From contig OY755042.1 of assembly GCA_963576565.1 (NCBI GenBank), forward strand, positions 99,690,185 through 99,754,184: a DNA stretch of 64,000 nucleotides, in the 5' to 3' direction. The position numbers and the translations under genes were made by a program. The notes below the pieces were generated by a model, which saw nothing but the letters and a program-made list of their open reading frames with translations, did not search any database and was not told where the DNA came from. The stretch comes from Aspidapion aeneum (lineage: Eukaryota; Arthropoda; Insecta; Coleoptera; Brentidae). This document shows, one piece after another, positions 1 through 13,280 of the stretch. Numbering within the stretch: the first letter of the stretch is position 1; the number at the start of each line of letters is the position of its first letter.

Positions 1-7
1 CACTAAT

Positions 8-238
8 CCAAGCAGGCGATTTTGGAGAAAATGTTGCCATTTACTTTCAAACACATTTATTAAGTCACAGAAAAAAAATTGCCGGTTACTAATTCATTAA
101 CTTTACTTTTCTTATCTCGTAATTTTTGAGATGAAAAAAGTAACAGTAAAAAATTAGTATCCGGCAAATTTTTTTCTGTGGTTTAAGAAATGTGTCTGAA
201 GGTCAACGGCAACATGGTTCCCAAAATCGCATGCTTGG
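8..238. repeat. Foldback (hairpin) MITE-like element
   Basis: The left arm starts CCAAGCAGGCGATTTTGG and the right arm ends CCAAAATCGCATGCTTGG. The arms stay complementary inward through CACATTT, CACAGAAAAAAA and GCCGG on each side, and the turn lies near position 125. No ORF is present and I see no target duplication. Confidence 0.6.
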
Positions 239-519
239 TCTAGTCAGTCCGAAGCTCGAATAATTTCTGCGTCCGCGCACTCTGTTAGGAATCACTTGCA
301 AGAATTTTCGCCGAGGAAAAAGTTGGACGTCTTTGTTACTCATCACTTAAAAACTAAACCGGTGTCCTAGGACTTTTAACTGATTTATATAAAAACAAAG
401 ATCAATTTTAAGCATTGTTTTAATTCACAAAGGGTGCGGAATAAATTTTATGGGCATTATTAATTATTTTAAAGACCAATAATAAAAATTCAACCAAACA
501 TTGGCATAGCTTGTATATA

Positions 520-642
520 CAGGGTGTAGTAAAGTTACGTATGCTAGAAAACAAAATACTTGGTTCAAAATTAACAATTTTAAATTAAAAAAAAAATCAG
601 AAATAAATAACTGCAAAATACACGATTGATATTAACACCCTG
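520..642. mobile_element. TA-flanked MITE with CAGGGTG ends
   Basis: The element reads TA-CAGGGTGTAG at the left and AACACCCTG-TA at the right, 123 bp inside the TA pair. TA duplication with CAGGGTG ends matches the termini of the full mariner/Tc1 element at 41021-42970, so it is probably a non-autonomous relative. It has no coding capacity. Confidence 0.6.
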
Positions 643-2626
643 TAGGTTTAGAACTTTCCTTAGATTTTTCTTACTCTAAGGAACTATCTTACGAAATTAA
701 CTTTTTTCTCTAAATATTAACAGGTTCACACTTTACATAGAATTGCAAATTTCGAGGTCCGGATCACACTTTTAATACAAAAAAATAAATCACTCGATAA
801 TATTTTTTAGTTTGCTTAAACAAAGTTACTTAAGTAACTTAGTTACTTCCAAAAAAATAGTACAAGAAACGGGATTGGTTAAAAAAGTAGATTTGTATAC
901 AATCATGGTAAATAAATTAACCTTAATTCTATGATAATAAGATAAATTTAAAATGGTATGAACACGAATAAAACGTATAAACTAAAAAAAACCAAACACT
1001 AAACCTAAAAGCAATTCACAAAATAATATAAGTAGAAAGTTTGCACAAAACACAAAAAATAAATGTTTCACAGACAGCTATTTATTTATTTATTGCTTTG
1101 CTTACAACACCAATTAACTCGATTCCTGCAGCTATTGAACTAACTTTCCAATATATCAGTGTATACAATTTAAAACGAACTAACCAGGATTTTTCAAAAA
1201 CTACTGAAACTTTGGAAAAACTTTACGTCAATTTAGTTTTAGAGTGTCACATTTTTTTAGAAGGTACCTGAGGCAAATGAGGCCCGACCGCTAATAAGGC
1301 CCAGTTTACAAAATTTAAATATTTTATTCTGCCATATGTATTTTTCTGCAAAAACGATAACAAAATTGTAAGAAGTACCCAATGATTATTTATTTTTTTT
1401 GAGTGGGCTTTATTAACCGAATGTTTGAGTAATAAAGCCCGAACGCAATATTTTTTTAAGCATATTTAAAGTTTCCATACGTAGGTTGTACGTATACTTT
1501 TAGATTCGGTTAAGAATATTCGAATTAAAATCATCTTCGTTTTTATTGATTTGGTTTTGTCTTTTTTTGAAAAAAACCGTGTTTATTTCTTAAGTGGGCC
1601 TTATTTGCACCAAGTAGCTTATCTATCAAACCCTAGTATAACTATTTTTAAAGTGCGTTACTATTATTTAAAAAAATTTTATTAGATATTTGCATTTAAA
1701 CAATGTAAAAAAGGGATCAGTTCTCAAGATTTTAATCGTTTATCATATATGCAAATTGATAGTATTTTTATAATAATACGGGCAGTGTCATGGCAATTGT
1801 AAAATATTTCTACTAAAGTATTATTTAACGTAATTTACCTGTCTAAATTAAATGGGTAAAATCCATCATGGCTTGGGGTTAATCCAGATGGTAGTTTATG
1901 ACTAATCCTGAGTGGTACATTTTAAATAAGACACTGTGTATTTTGTTTAGACTAATAATAAAAATCTTTATACATAGAAGCAAGCTATCCACATTTTATA
2001 TAACTACAACTTTGACAACAAGTTTGTCGTTTTTATGCCAGTAACTTAAATATGTGGTTGAATTTCAAAAAATAAGTACTCTTTAAGTGCATATTGTTTT
2101 TTCGTGTGGCCCGCGAAACAAATTTGTGTAAAGCCTACTTAAAGAATAAATAATAAATCACTACGGTTTTTCCAAATAAATTATTTAATTGTCTTTAATT
2201 ATTTTGATGTTCGCGCCAAATTATTTTGTTATTACACAAATAACAATAATTAAAATGTATAATTAATAATAACTATGTAGTATGGCGCAAAATTGAAATT
2301 TTAAATTGACAATAAAATTTGAAATTTATTTTAAAGTAAGGTACCTACGCTTATAGGCTTCTAGATTCCAAATATCTATCAATATTTTCCCTTACTGTAA
2401 ATCCCATAACATACTAGATCTGTCTATTTGTTAGTTTAGGTCAGATCACTTTTAAAATATAATATATTAATGTTTCTTGTTATAAATGTAGATATTCTAT
2501 AAAACTTGGATTTTGGATATCAAGTTACTGACCTGTTTTACTTGTGACTGTTTTCGATCGATATTTTTAAACACTTTAATTAGCTAAACTTGACATTCAA
2601 AATTATAATTTTGTTTCCCATAAATA
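643..2626. other. Gene-less AT-rich stretch
   Basis: No supportable gene. The 76-codon ORF at 1041-1271 has no recognisable motif. A repeat candidate lies at 1262-1612; the rest is A/T-rich DNA. Confidence 0.6.
1262..1612. repeat. Possible inverted-repeat element with AATAAGGCCC motifs
   Basis: The motif (G)CAAATRAGGCCC at the left recurs inverted as TGGGCCTTATTTGC near the right end, and further AATAAGGCCC / GGGCTTTATT copies lie inside. The pattern resembles a small element with subterminal repeats, but no duplication or clear end is visible. Confidence 0.35.
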
Positions 2627-2720
2627 CCGGGTGGTTCGAGTTAAGGTACTTTCAGGAAAGATAGAGAAACCCTGACGCCGCAGATGCTAAAAGGTGACAT
2701 GCCCAATTCGGATCACCCTG
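2627..2720. mobile_element. TA-flanked MITE, 94 bp
   Basis: TA-CCGGGTGGTTCGAGT at the left pairs imperfectly with AATTCGGATCACCCTG-TA at the right. This is the same type of terminus as the other CAGGGTG elements in the window. Confidence 0.5.
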
Positions 2721-3517
2721 TATATAAAATTGTGCATGCTCTGCATACATCTTGCGTCTAAAAAAAGTCTGGCTAATAAACATTCTTGCTACTTTTTTTT
2801 AGATTAGATGTTTTTTGTTGGTTATACATATTATATTGTTAAGTGTTTATTACTTAATTTTTGTAAATTATTTTTACTGATTTATTTATTATCTCTGTAA
2901 TTAAAACTGATATTCCAGATTTCCAAAATTCCAGGTTGGTTAAGTTTGCCCTAAGACAAATAAGTATTTTAATTTTTTTCAAATGTGTAAATCACTCTAA
3001 ACTCAGAGTTGAAATTTAGTTTTTCCGGACTTTCTTATGGATGTCACTTCTATATTAAATAAATACCGGGTGATCTGTTTGCCTTACAAAAAAAAGATCA
3101 ATTGCTTCTCTGTAAAAATATACAAGGTGTAACAGAAAATAACAACTTTGTACAATATTTTTTATTTTGCTCTAAATGGATATAAAATGCTTATCTTTTT
3201 TTTTCTTTAAAACTACCTATATGTGCTTCTCCGTCAAAATTTTAAAGCATTTTATAGTTTTATTTAAACAAATAAAAAAGTATTCATGGACACAAACTTA
3301 TCACCCGTTATGTTACGTGTATGATACAAATATTATACGGTTAATTAAGTTGTATATTATGTAATTTTAGTGTTTTTATTTTATCTTTATATGAACACTT
3401 GTTTAAAACCAAAAATATTTTAGAACAAAAAATGTAGCGCGAATAAATATTTTTAAACGGTAATTAAAACACCACAATATTTAACAAATAATTTGAAATA
3501 TTTAAAAAGCGGCAATA

Positions 3518-3614
3518 CAGGGTGAGCCAGTTTAATGTTAATTTAGTTTAGATACCTACACCAAATTTTTTAGGTAAGTCAATACCGCAATGTTACTAAT
3601 TTTAGGACGCCCTG
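3518..3614. mobile_element. TA-flanked MITE, 97 bp
   Basis: TA-CAGGGTGAG at the left and GACGCCCTG-TA at the right form an imperfect terminal inverted repeat between TA dinucleotides. No ORF. Confidence 0.45.
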
Positions 3615-6612
3615 TATAACTTGATGCTAATACCCCAACCCCATTATATAATGGTTCTTAAGGCACGTTTACCTCCGCATTTCCTGGTCTCTAGTAGCAG
3701 TGAACAAGTAGCGGCGACTCAGTAGCGTCTAGGAAAACATTCTCGATTATAGTCGCTGCGAATCTACCACTAGTCGGAAGAGACCAATCATACGGATCCC
3801 TTTCCAAGCAGTTTAAGAATTATTCGCCGAGACTTATTCGTAAGCGACAGTGTAGGGAAGCCTAGCATAAATGGGTTTGTTTTTGGGAAATTAATCGTAG
3901 CTAGTTTTTCGCGTCTGCTACGGACTAGAGAATATGAAGAAAAACGTAGCTTTAATAGCGTTTTCCAAAAATAAAATAACGGATTGAAATAAATCTAGAA
4001 TTATTTAAGTTTTGAAAATAAAATCAAAACGATACCAAAATGAATGTACCTGAGATTAAACTTACAAGCAACTATAAATTAGTTTAATTTAGCAAATATA
4101 GATAAAGTAACCTCTAGCTAGCTAATTCAATTTTTAGTTAGGCAAATAAAATTCTGATTCTTAAATTATATTATCCATTAGAATTTTTCTATAAGTTTCA
4201 TTGAAATCAAAAAAATGTTCATTATATTTTTTCACCTTTAAAACATAGCGTACTTGCAACTCATAGTAAGTACCTAGTAACGGTCACTAGCAAAGTTATG
4301 CGAGTAGACCCGAGGACAGCCGTTGAAAGATTTTAAAGACCCGATTTACTTTATTACGGGGAATATTATAGACTAGGCGACGATAACACATATTGTTGCT
4401 GATTCGAATTTTTTTGTTTGGTTTGGTTGCTGCCCGGTCTATTGCAGTGCGAAACAACAGCTCTCTAGCACGCTTCTACCGGGTGTTTCAAAGTGATTCG
4501 TAAAAGCCAAAGTTATACACCGCCTTTAATAGATTTTATTGGATACAGAGCCCTGTCCCGTTCCGCCCCTAACAGTAAAGCAAGTGAATGGGACTTTCGG
4601 AAAGTTTTAGTTCGACCCTTCATTCGAGGTCCCGCGCGGAACCTTTTAAAGGCGACGCGCGACGATGCAAGCCCTCCTTGATTTCGGCGACTTTTGTTAT
4701 GGCTAATAGAGGCCACTTTAAAAGGCGGAATCACGAAAAAAAAAAGAAAAATCAGGCTATCTTTGTTGGATACATTTATATTTCGGATTCCCTTCTCGCA
4801 CTTCAATATGACAAGCTCTTAAGAATTACTTTGAGACATGCGGTATGTGTTCGATGTATGATGCTGGACGGTAATAGAGAGCAATACTGAATGCATACTC
4901 TATTATTTTGCTGCATAAATTTCTAGGTAGCAATAAGCAAATAATGTAAAGAAAAAAAAAAGAAACGAGTCAGAGTCGAAATACGAATCCTTCAAACCAA
5001 ATCCACAGAAAACTTGATGATGAATGATGCAGTTGTGCAAACTGGCAGTTCTTCCACCGCGACCACTACTGGATCTATTGTGGCTAACTTTTGAGTGGAT
5101 TCTCACCACTGTATGCCTAATCCTCCAAAAAGGTTAGCTGTCAGTTTGGGTGAGACACTGTTCAGATCTTCTGAATCAATCTGAGATTTGCCGAAAACTT
5201 GGTCAATTTTGAAACCAACTTTAGTATAAAATATTAATATAAAAATTAGTCGAATAAATTCCTTTTTACTTGTAGGTGGAACCCCTAAACGGGTCAAACC
5301 TTTTTTTCTTTGTTAAATTTGGTCCATTACTTTCATTGTACTAACTACGAATAGAGGTGAATTGAACGGAGGTGAATTTTTATCAAAAATGTCTCAAAAT
5401 TTACTTTTCCCTTACCTAAATAAATATGTAACGGAGCAGGCGAAGCATTAGTTTTGTCAGACAGGTTCAAATTTAAGATGTGGAGTTTAGTAGTTTGTTG
5501 TTTTAATAACTTTTGACATTTAAAATGTATGATTTATTACTAAAAAAAGCATAAACAAAAGTAACAATCTTGAATAAAGTAGGAAACAGCAAATAGAGGT
5601 CATTTTCTTACAGCGTTAGGCAAATTTTGAAGAATGCAATAAATTTTTTTAAATTTTTTTGCATTGACTTAATTAATTGTAATGCATTATTTATTTGACC
5701 TTTCCAAAAAAATACTACTTTTATTAATTTGATACAGTGCAGTTAACAGGTGACATGCTTTCTGTGAATTTGGTGAAAATTTATACATCAACGGCAACTT
5801 CATTAATTATTATTAAATATCAAATTTTATCCTATATATATGTATTTGTTTTTTCCCGCGATAGCTACGAATCTACTTAACCGATTTTAATGAATAATTT
5901 GGAAAAAAAATTGTAAATACTAAGTAATAAAACAGTTTTAATTAAACTAAAAAAACTTTAGATATCACATTAATTATACGCTCGGTTTCCCCAATAATGT
6001 CACAAACATTTCTCTAGATCTGATGCATTTTTAACGATTTAACAACAAGGCAGGTTCATTGTCCATTTTGTATTAAATTATGAAAAGTGGGGGATTTTGT
6101 AAATAGTTGATGTGAGGTTGGGAAGGCGGGGCTTCAACCTGGTAGGTTACGCAAATCACTTTAAAATAAAAATGACATGAGTACCACCAGTTTCGCCTGG
6201 AACGACCTAAATTTGGAAAAGTCAACCCCAACTCACGCAAAAATATCGGAAACCCTTTATCATCGCACACAGTAAACTGAATATTAGAAAAAGTTACACT
6301 GAAATAAAAAAAATCCTTCATAAAGGATACCTACAGATATACACCCCACAAATCATCGATTTCCAAGTACTGCCGTGTATCACGAAATTTATTGATATTT
6401 TGTTTTTATTAAAGACATATTTCCTAAACTTAATTTTATTTTGGTTTGTACGACGAATGATGTTTTGTGCGACAAATAATAATATAACTAGGTCCTACAT
6501 AATATCTTGTAAAATCATATACACTTTTTTGGGTCAACACGGTAGAGTAGGTGTAAACGACAAAACACAAGGAAGGATGGGCCGTAATATCAACATTGCA
6601 TCATTGTCAGAT
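3615..6612. other. Gene-less stretch
   Basis: Overlapping ORFs of 60-100 codons at 4493-4890 and 4903-5297 run on both strands with no recognisable domain or splice context. They sit in a slightly more GC-rich patch and I do not call them genes. Confidence 0.55.
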
Positions 6613-6824
6613 GGGTTTAAATGACGTCGCACAAATAACATGGGCGTTGGGCTTCGGTGGGATGCTGGACGCTTACGTATGTTATAATTATAGACAAGTT
6701 TGCAATTTGACAAGTCCATCCAAAGAAAACTGTATGGAAGGATCTCCTCTATAATATACGTGACTCTAAAACCATTCCACCGAAGCCCAACGCCCATGTA
6801 ATTTGTGCGACGTCATTTGTACCC
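6613..6824. mobile_element. MITE with ~46-bp terminal inverted repeats
   Basis: The left end GGGTTTAAATGACGTCGCAC is mirrored at the right by GTGCGACGTCATTTGTACCC. Complementarity continues inward through the shared stretch CATGGGCGTTGGGCTTCGG. Total length is 212 bp and there is no transposase. The ORF on the minus strand here is a shadow of the element. Confidence 0.7.
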
Positions 6825-7570
6825 GTAAAATTTTAAATGTGAGATTATTGGTGGAACCGTCTGTCCATCGTGGTACCGAATACCGGAAGTCTTGGTCATG
6901 TGCATAATAAAAGAAAAATAGGAATAAAAAAGTGTATTAGATTTATCAGAATCTAGGTATGTAGATCTTGTAGCTATATTAAAATCTAGATAGGGTATAA
7001 AATTTTAAGTATCTACCTATCAGAATAACCTAAAAAAATTTACTTTGAATATATATACATGGGGTTTGGGTAGAAAAATCATATCAAGTTATTGGCAAAA
7101 TGTAGTTATTGAAGAAAGCAAAGTTATTAATTAAGCGGTTACTTAATAAACGTTTCCGTGAAACGATTAATTTTTTATTGTGAGACTTCAAGAAAAACCT
7201 AAAATAATTTGAAAAATTGATAAAAGTTTAGATCGTTATCTTTAACTCAATATAGAAACCCTAACTAATAAGCTCTTATATTTTCTTATAAAAAATCAAT
7301 GAATATTAAAAACGTCCATAGAAAAAAGGTCAATTAAACAAAAAATTAGGGCCACTTTCAATGAGAAGTATACCTTATTTTAAGGGGCCCTAATTAAAAT
7401 ACCCCAGGGTGCCTATAGTTTGCTAAATATCTCATTAAAGCCACTTATTTTGCAACAAAAAAAAAGGAATGGTGTTTCATTGTTACATAAAGACACCGTC
7501 CGTATAAGTTAGGAGTTTATAATAAAGTTAAAATAAGTACTACCATTTACTTAATTAGATTGAGTGACAA

Positions 7571-7689
7571 CAGTGGCGGCACGTCGAGGGGGGGCAGGGG
7601 GGCCTAGCCCCTCCACTTCTTTCGTTTGTAAAATGTAAAATTTTCTTCACTTCAGAAGTTATATGCCCCCCCCCCACGTGCCGCCGCTA
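7571..7689. mobile_element. hAT-type MITE with 8-bp target duplication
   Basis: The 119-bp unit starts CAGTGGCGGCACG and ends CGTGCCGCCGCTA. It is flanked by perfect 8-bp direct repeats AGTGACAA at 7563-7570 and 7690-7697. An 8-bp duplication with a CAG-type end is the hAT signature. The interior has G-tract and C-tract runs that pair with each other. Confidence 0.75.
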
Positions 7690-7697
7690 AGTGACAA

Positions 7698-9384
7698 AGT
7701 ACGTACAGGGTTCAAGCGCGGAAAAATTATTTATATTACAATTTTTTTTCTGGTGAAGTAACTATTTTGTTAGCCTATTAAATATAAACCAATTGTCAAA
7801 CAAGTTTCGTGGCTAATCGGGTAAAAAAATTTTTTGTTTCTCTCATATTTTTCCGTGGGTAGCTTGAAAGCTTAACCTCACGGGGGTCCAAGATCTAATG
7901 GATACCTAATAAGTGTTGACAGTTAACTGTTTCGTCCTTATAGGACTCCTCAGAACACTGCTTGGTCAATGTAACATCCTTGCAAACTTAATTAGACGGT
8001 TTTGTCTCTAATCCTATGTAAATAGTGAGAAAACTCTTGCAAGAAGCGCCATCTACCGAGATACGAGAGAAACTAGAACAAGAGCAAGCGAAAATAAACT
8101 GCTATACGTATCGATCAATGAGAAGATCGATTACAAATAAAAATAAACAAACCATTCGTGACCTACGACAGCTCTTCTGCCTTTTAGGCCAGATCAACGC
8201 TGATTGCGTTTTTACTCGCCATCAGACACGTGAGCGTCAATCAGCGGAATTCACGGGTACTAAATTTCACGTTTGTTGGTAATATATTGTTTTCTCGGGG
8301 GTGCCGGGTGATGGGAGTATTTACATTCATGTTGACACCCTGTACGACATAATTTTTTATAGGGTGCTCATTTACATATATTGAGTTAAAGATAGTACCG
8401 TTAAGAAGTAGCTAGAAAAAAATAAAATTACCAAACTCACTGGCAAATATAATAAATTAGCATATAGCCAGTATAAAAAAAAACGATCATTACGACCAAT
8501 GGCACATTTGTAATTATAAAAATGTCAATATTCAGTGTCAATGCCGATTTCTTTGTTATTTTTTTTTGTTTAATGTTTTCGGTAATTGTAATATTGTGTC
8601 AATGCAGAGCAATACGTAGATAGTTTAAAAATTAAAGAACAAAAATGTTTTCCTTTATATATTTTGATATCTATAAATCTGTGTTATTTTTGCATTAAGT
8701 AAATCTAGGTATAAGATAAGAAAAAGACATATAACTTATTATATATTATATATTACTAGAGGGCACTTCATATGAAATCTACCAAAAAAAACAAACAGGT
8801 TTAGCAGACCAACTTTTTGATTTAAAATTTTTGGTTGTACGTTCATTCTACTATACCGGTAAAAAGTATAAAAATACCAATTTTAAATTTACGTCAAACA
8901 TGTACTAAAATAAACTAAGGTATCTCGAGAACCATAACTTATTATTTTACTTTGGTATTTGAGACTACTTCAAAATTATTTACAAAAATTTAAAAACATA
9001 ACTGTATTTTATTACGAAAATTATATATTTTTTAAATATTTTCTATATATTATTATTTTTGACATATTTTCAACATGTACCCATCATTTTGTTATACTTA
9101 AATTTAGTGAGGACCTTGCATCATAAAAAAAAATATATTAAACAAAAAAATTTCAAAATTACTTTTTTTTATTAAAAAAGAACAACAATTTTGCACAAGC
9201 TTAAATTTGTTGTTTATACAAAAATACATCATTTAAATAAGTTATAAATTACTAGTGATGTAAATGGAATATTGGAAATATTTCCATGGAAATGGAAATA
9301 TTGGAAATTTCCGAAGGTGTCTCGGAAATATTGGAAATATTGGAAATATTTTAAAAAATATTATCTTTCATATTTTGTAACCTT
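7698..9384. other. Gene-less AT-rich stretch
   Basis: I see no gene. The 85-codon ORF at 8025-8282 has no motif I recognise. A single CACCCTGTA terminus near 8335 has no convincing partner. Confidence 0.55.
9264..9350. repeat. GGAAATATT simple-repeat tract
   Basis: The sequence is built of repeated (T)GGAAATATT units with one TTTCC inversion, so it can fold on itself. Similar GGAAATATTTCC motifs recur near 9850. Confidence 0.7.
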
Positions 9385-9543
9385 AGGGAGGGAGCCTTCT
9401 TAAATTACGCAACGCAAAAATTCAGGATTTTTGACCACCACTCTTAACGCATTTTCAAGAAAAAACACATTAAAATAACTTGTGTAACGCAAGGCCAGCC
9501 CCCCCCTCCCCTTGAGCATTACGTAATTTAAGGATACGCCCTT
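9385..9543. mobile_element. Short inverted-repeat element
   Basis: AGGGAGGGAGCCTTCTTAAA at the left mirrors TTTAAGGATACGCCCTT at the right, with adjacent complementary ATTACG / CGTAAT blocks. No ORF and no visible duplication. Confidence 0.5.
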
Positions 9544-12500
9544 ATAAGCATTAAACTTACTATAGAACAATTTTTATTTCCGATACTATTGAAGATTTTG
9601 AGGAAGTAGGCTAACAAGACGATGTTATTAAGTGTGATGCTGATGACAGCGATGAAGATATGCCTCTTGCTCGACTAGTGAATAGTGTAGTGTGTCAAGA
9701 ATGTGATTTTTGTTGTACAAATTTGACCTTATTTCTGTATATTTGTTTGAAGAATAACTCCTGATTTGTGTTCATGTATAAGCCTTCTGCGTTTTCCCGT
9801 GTTTTGTTATGATTTTATAAATAAATATTTCCATATATTTCTAATGTTTCAGGAAATATTTCCGAAAATATATTTCTCGAAATTTTACAACACTATAAAT
9901 AACCAAACTGATGTAACTTGTTCTAGAGATACCCTAATTTATTTAGTACATGTTTTAGCCCAATTTGCAGGTATTTTGAATTTTAAAATTACAAAAAAAT
10001 CTATAAATCAGAAAATTTTTAAACATGGGATATTTAATTTTTTATGGGTAGAATGAATGCACAAAAATCATCAAGATCGGTAAGATAGTCTGTCAAACCT
10101 CTGGTTGATTTCTGTGTCTGGTTGATTTCTATGAAACTACCCTAGAGCCGTTCCAGGCAAACGATTGATTTTTGGCTTTTCCTTTGTTTATTTACATTTT
10201 GAAAACCGATGATGATCTCAAAGACTTTGTAGGTAGCTTGAATTTTGATACTTAGAGAATGCTTAATGTGGCCTATAATTTTAAAAAAACTATAAAAACA
10301 CTATCCAAGATTAATATTTTAAAATCTTGAGGAAATTAAATTGACAGCCTACTAAAGCCTTTGTTAGTTTGAAAATATAAATCAGAAAAAATAAAACAAA
10401 AAGCGAAAGTTTCGAAGCAAGAACAAAAAATATGATACCAATTAAATTTTAAAAAATTATTAAACTTAATAAGCCTATTAAAAACAAATATTGACATAAA
10501 ATTACCAACATATCAGCAAAAAATACTGTTAAAGAAGAACAGACAAGAATCACTTCAAACCATTTGTAAAAATTAATTTTTTAAGCAATAAATTAAAAAT
10601 TTTCTTTTGTTTTTATTACCTGTGTCTATAATGACGTTTTCTACAATTCCTGTTACTGTCAACTTTTAATTCTAAACAGATTCAATGATTTGATTATTAA
10701 CATTTTTGATGTGATTCTTTAACAAATAAAGAGGGATTTTTTTACTATAATAAAGTAATCGACTTTATTAGCAAATTAGGGTTAAGAAAATTATCTTAAA
10801 CGTACACTGAAATCATGATTTTGTGTCTTGACAATATTTAAAAAATCATATTGGCATTTTGCTTGAATTCTATTGACGAAATGTAAACGATTCTTTTCAT
10901 AGAAAGTAAAAATATATATTGTTCTGTCCATTTTTTTAGACTAGTGGGTAATAAAAAACGTTACTTAATTTTTTGTTTGTTACGGATTATAACGTTTTTA
11001 AAAACAAAATTTTTATTTCTCACCTTACATTTTATTTTATTTTTTTCCAAATTCATTTTTTACCATGTTAACCCAACCCAACACTAAACATAAAAAAATA
11101 TTTCAAAAAGGAAACAATTTTCTATAATAATTGTTTTTTATTAAAAGTAAGTCTTTTAAAAACTATAATTTTAAATCGCACATAACTTTTTCTAATACTT
11201 CCCAACAAAGCTGATGCAAAGGTTTTTTTTTAAATCAATTGTATAACAGTAACAAACTTTTTTAAATTGTGAAAACTGGAAAATATCTTGTACCTATAGC
11301 TAATACAAGTCAGTTTGCTGAGTCTTATAACAGTGTAAAAAAATTATAATTTATAAATTGCTTGGAAGAAAAATTAAAAAGAGTGTATGTCAAGGCTTAA
11401 TGTTATAAATAAATTTAAATAAGGATGTATAACTTAGTGTATGTGGCCGAATTTAAAAAATGGCTTGTACACGCAATATAAAGAAAGCAATAACTATATA
11501 AAATTAAGTCATATTGAACCGCGCTGAGCATTAAATGGTTCTATAATGCGCGCTTATATATTAAATATAAATAGTTGTTTTTGTGGGCGCTTTGAATTTC
11601 GCTATTTATATATTATATAATATAAGTATTATGTATTAAGAATATAAATTTATTAATTAAATTAATATTTAATTATAAGTGAAGATATTAACTTGAGAAC
11701 AATATTTTACACTAACTTAACTTTAAGTGTACAAAAAAAAAACGCATGTGCATGATGGCAGCTAAATTTCAAAAATATTGTCTATATTCGTTACATCTAA
11801 CGAAAATTTTTTTAGGAAAATTAATTACCCACAAAATACTAATGCAATAAATTATTTACCTAAACACTTTATAGTACTACTGGGTCAATTTATATATCAA
11901 ACAGACAAATTAAAATACGAGATTTGGCAGACCATCCTTCGGAGTATGATAATTTTTGGTAAAATTATTTTAGTTACAGGAGATAAAAAATCCCAAATTA
12001 AAAAAAAAAATCTGTTTAGCAGGTTTTCTTTTTTTAAGTTAATATTTGAAAATCTAAAATCTTTTTTAAATTAAAGTTTGAAATTCTAAAAACTATACAT
12101 TTTTGTTGAAGAACTAAAATAAAAATATATCTAATTTAAAATTTCTTTAAAATGCTAAATGTATAAATTAAAATTTTTAAGAAAATATATTTTTAATATT
12201 TTAGGAAGATATGTTAGATACTAATTACATTTAATAAAAAAAACTTTACGCTTTAAAAAAAATATAAACAAAAAAAAATAAAAACCAAAATTTATTTAAA
12301 AAATATATAAATTTATTTTAAAAAACAAAATTTTGGATTTTTTATCCTCTAGTTCGGTAAAATAATTTAATTAAAAAAAATCGTTAAAATCGATAAGGTG
12401 GCCTGCCAAATTTCTGGTTAATTTGATATGCAATGACTCTACTTCTTTTTAAATTTATTGATTAATTACAAATAAATTTTAAGTATTAATAATTTAAAAC

Positions 12501-13148
12501 AAAGGTAGTGGAATTTAAGAACAAAGGTTTTAATTATAAGTCAATCATTGTCTATCAACTTGAAGAAAAAATATATATATATAAATTTAATTTTTCCCTA
12601 GGTTTATTTGTACAAAGAAAAATAATTGTACTATTAAAAAAAACATAATTTCTAGGCCAACGTTTTAAAATGCATTGGGCCAAATATTTCGAAAGTTACG
12701 GAAATAAATAAAGTGTGTCCCATTAGTTAAAATGTACCACCCCAGATTTCTCGAAAATTTAGGAAAATTTAGACATCAAGACATTTAATTAAAAACATAT
12801 ACTTACATGAGTTCAACATTTAAAAGAGGCCCTTTTAAGCAAACTGATTAATAGCAAAAAAATCGAGAAGTTAAGCAATCATATAGGTAGCTTGCCCTGG
12901 AAACAATGGATATTTCCAACAATTCAAAGCCGCATACTTATCAAGAATCAATTGTTTGATAAGTTTCCAATGTTTACAAACAATTATGGACCTAACCTCG
13001 AATTTTTGACAATTTGTCAAGTCATGGTCACGTGGGATGGAGCCATATTGGAGCATGTTCCAAAACTAACGCATGCGCGGTAATCGATGAATTCCTTTCT
13101 GCAGAATTCAAGGGGGTCGTTCACGGATGACGTTTTCAAGACATCTGT
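9544..13148. other. Gene-less, very AT-rich stretch
   Basis: Homopolymer-rich DNA without a supportable gene. A short acidic frame near 9585-9700 (SDEDMPLARL) has an early in-frame stop and may be an eroded transposon fragment. The opposed ORFs at 12871-13083 are mutual shadows. Confidence 0.5.
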
Positions 13149-13280
13149 AGCTGCGTTTCTTTATTTAATCTGTGTACTTCGTTTGCTGTAAGCCACGTGC
13201 TTCAGTCATCTAACCAAGAGGTCGAACGTCACGTGACTAAAAGTGCACGGAGCTCACAGATTGAATAAAGAAAGGCAGCT
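13149..13280. repeat. Inverted-repeat element, 26-bp arms
   Basis: AGCTGCGTTTCTTTATTTAA at the left is mirrored by the inverse of TTGAATAAAGAAAGGCAGCT at the right, separated by about 80 bp. It looks like a small MITE of unknown class. Confidence 0.5.

Noticed and set aside
4493..5297. Overlapping 60-100-codon ORFs on both strands
   Set aside because: No domain and no splice support. The overlapping frames are best explained by a locally GC-richer repeat.
9585..9720. Acidic frame with SDEDMPLARL, recalling transposase N-termini
   Set aside because: An early in-frame stop, no flanking domain and no ends; too short to name.
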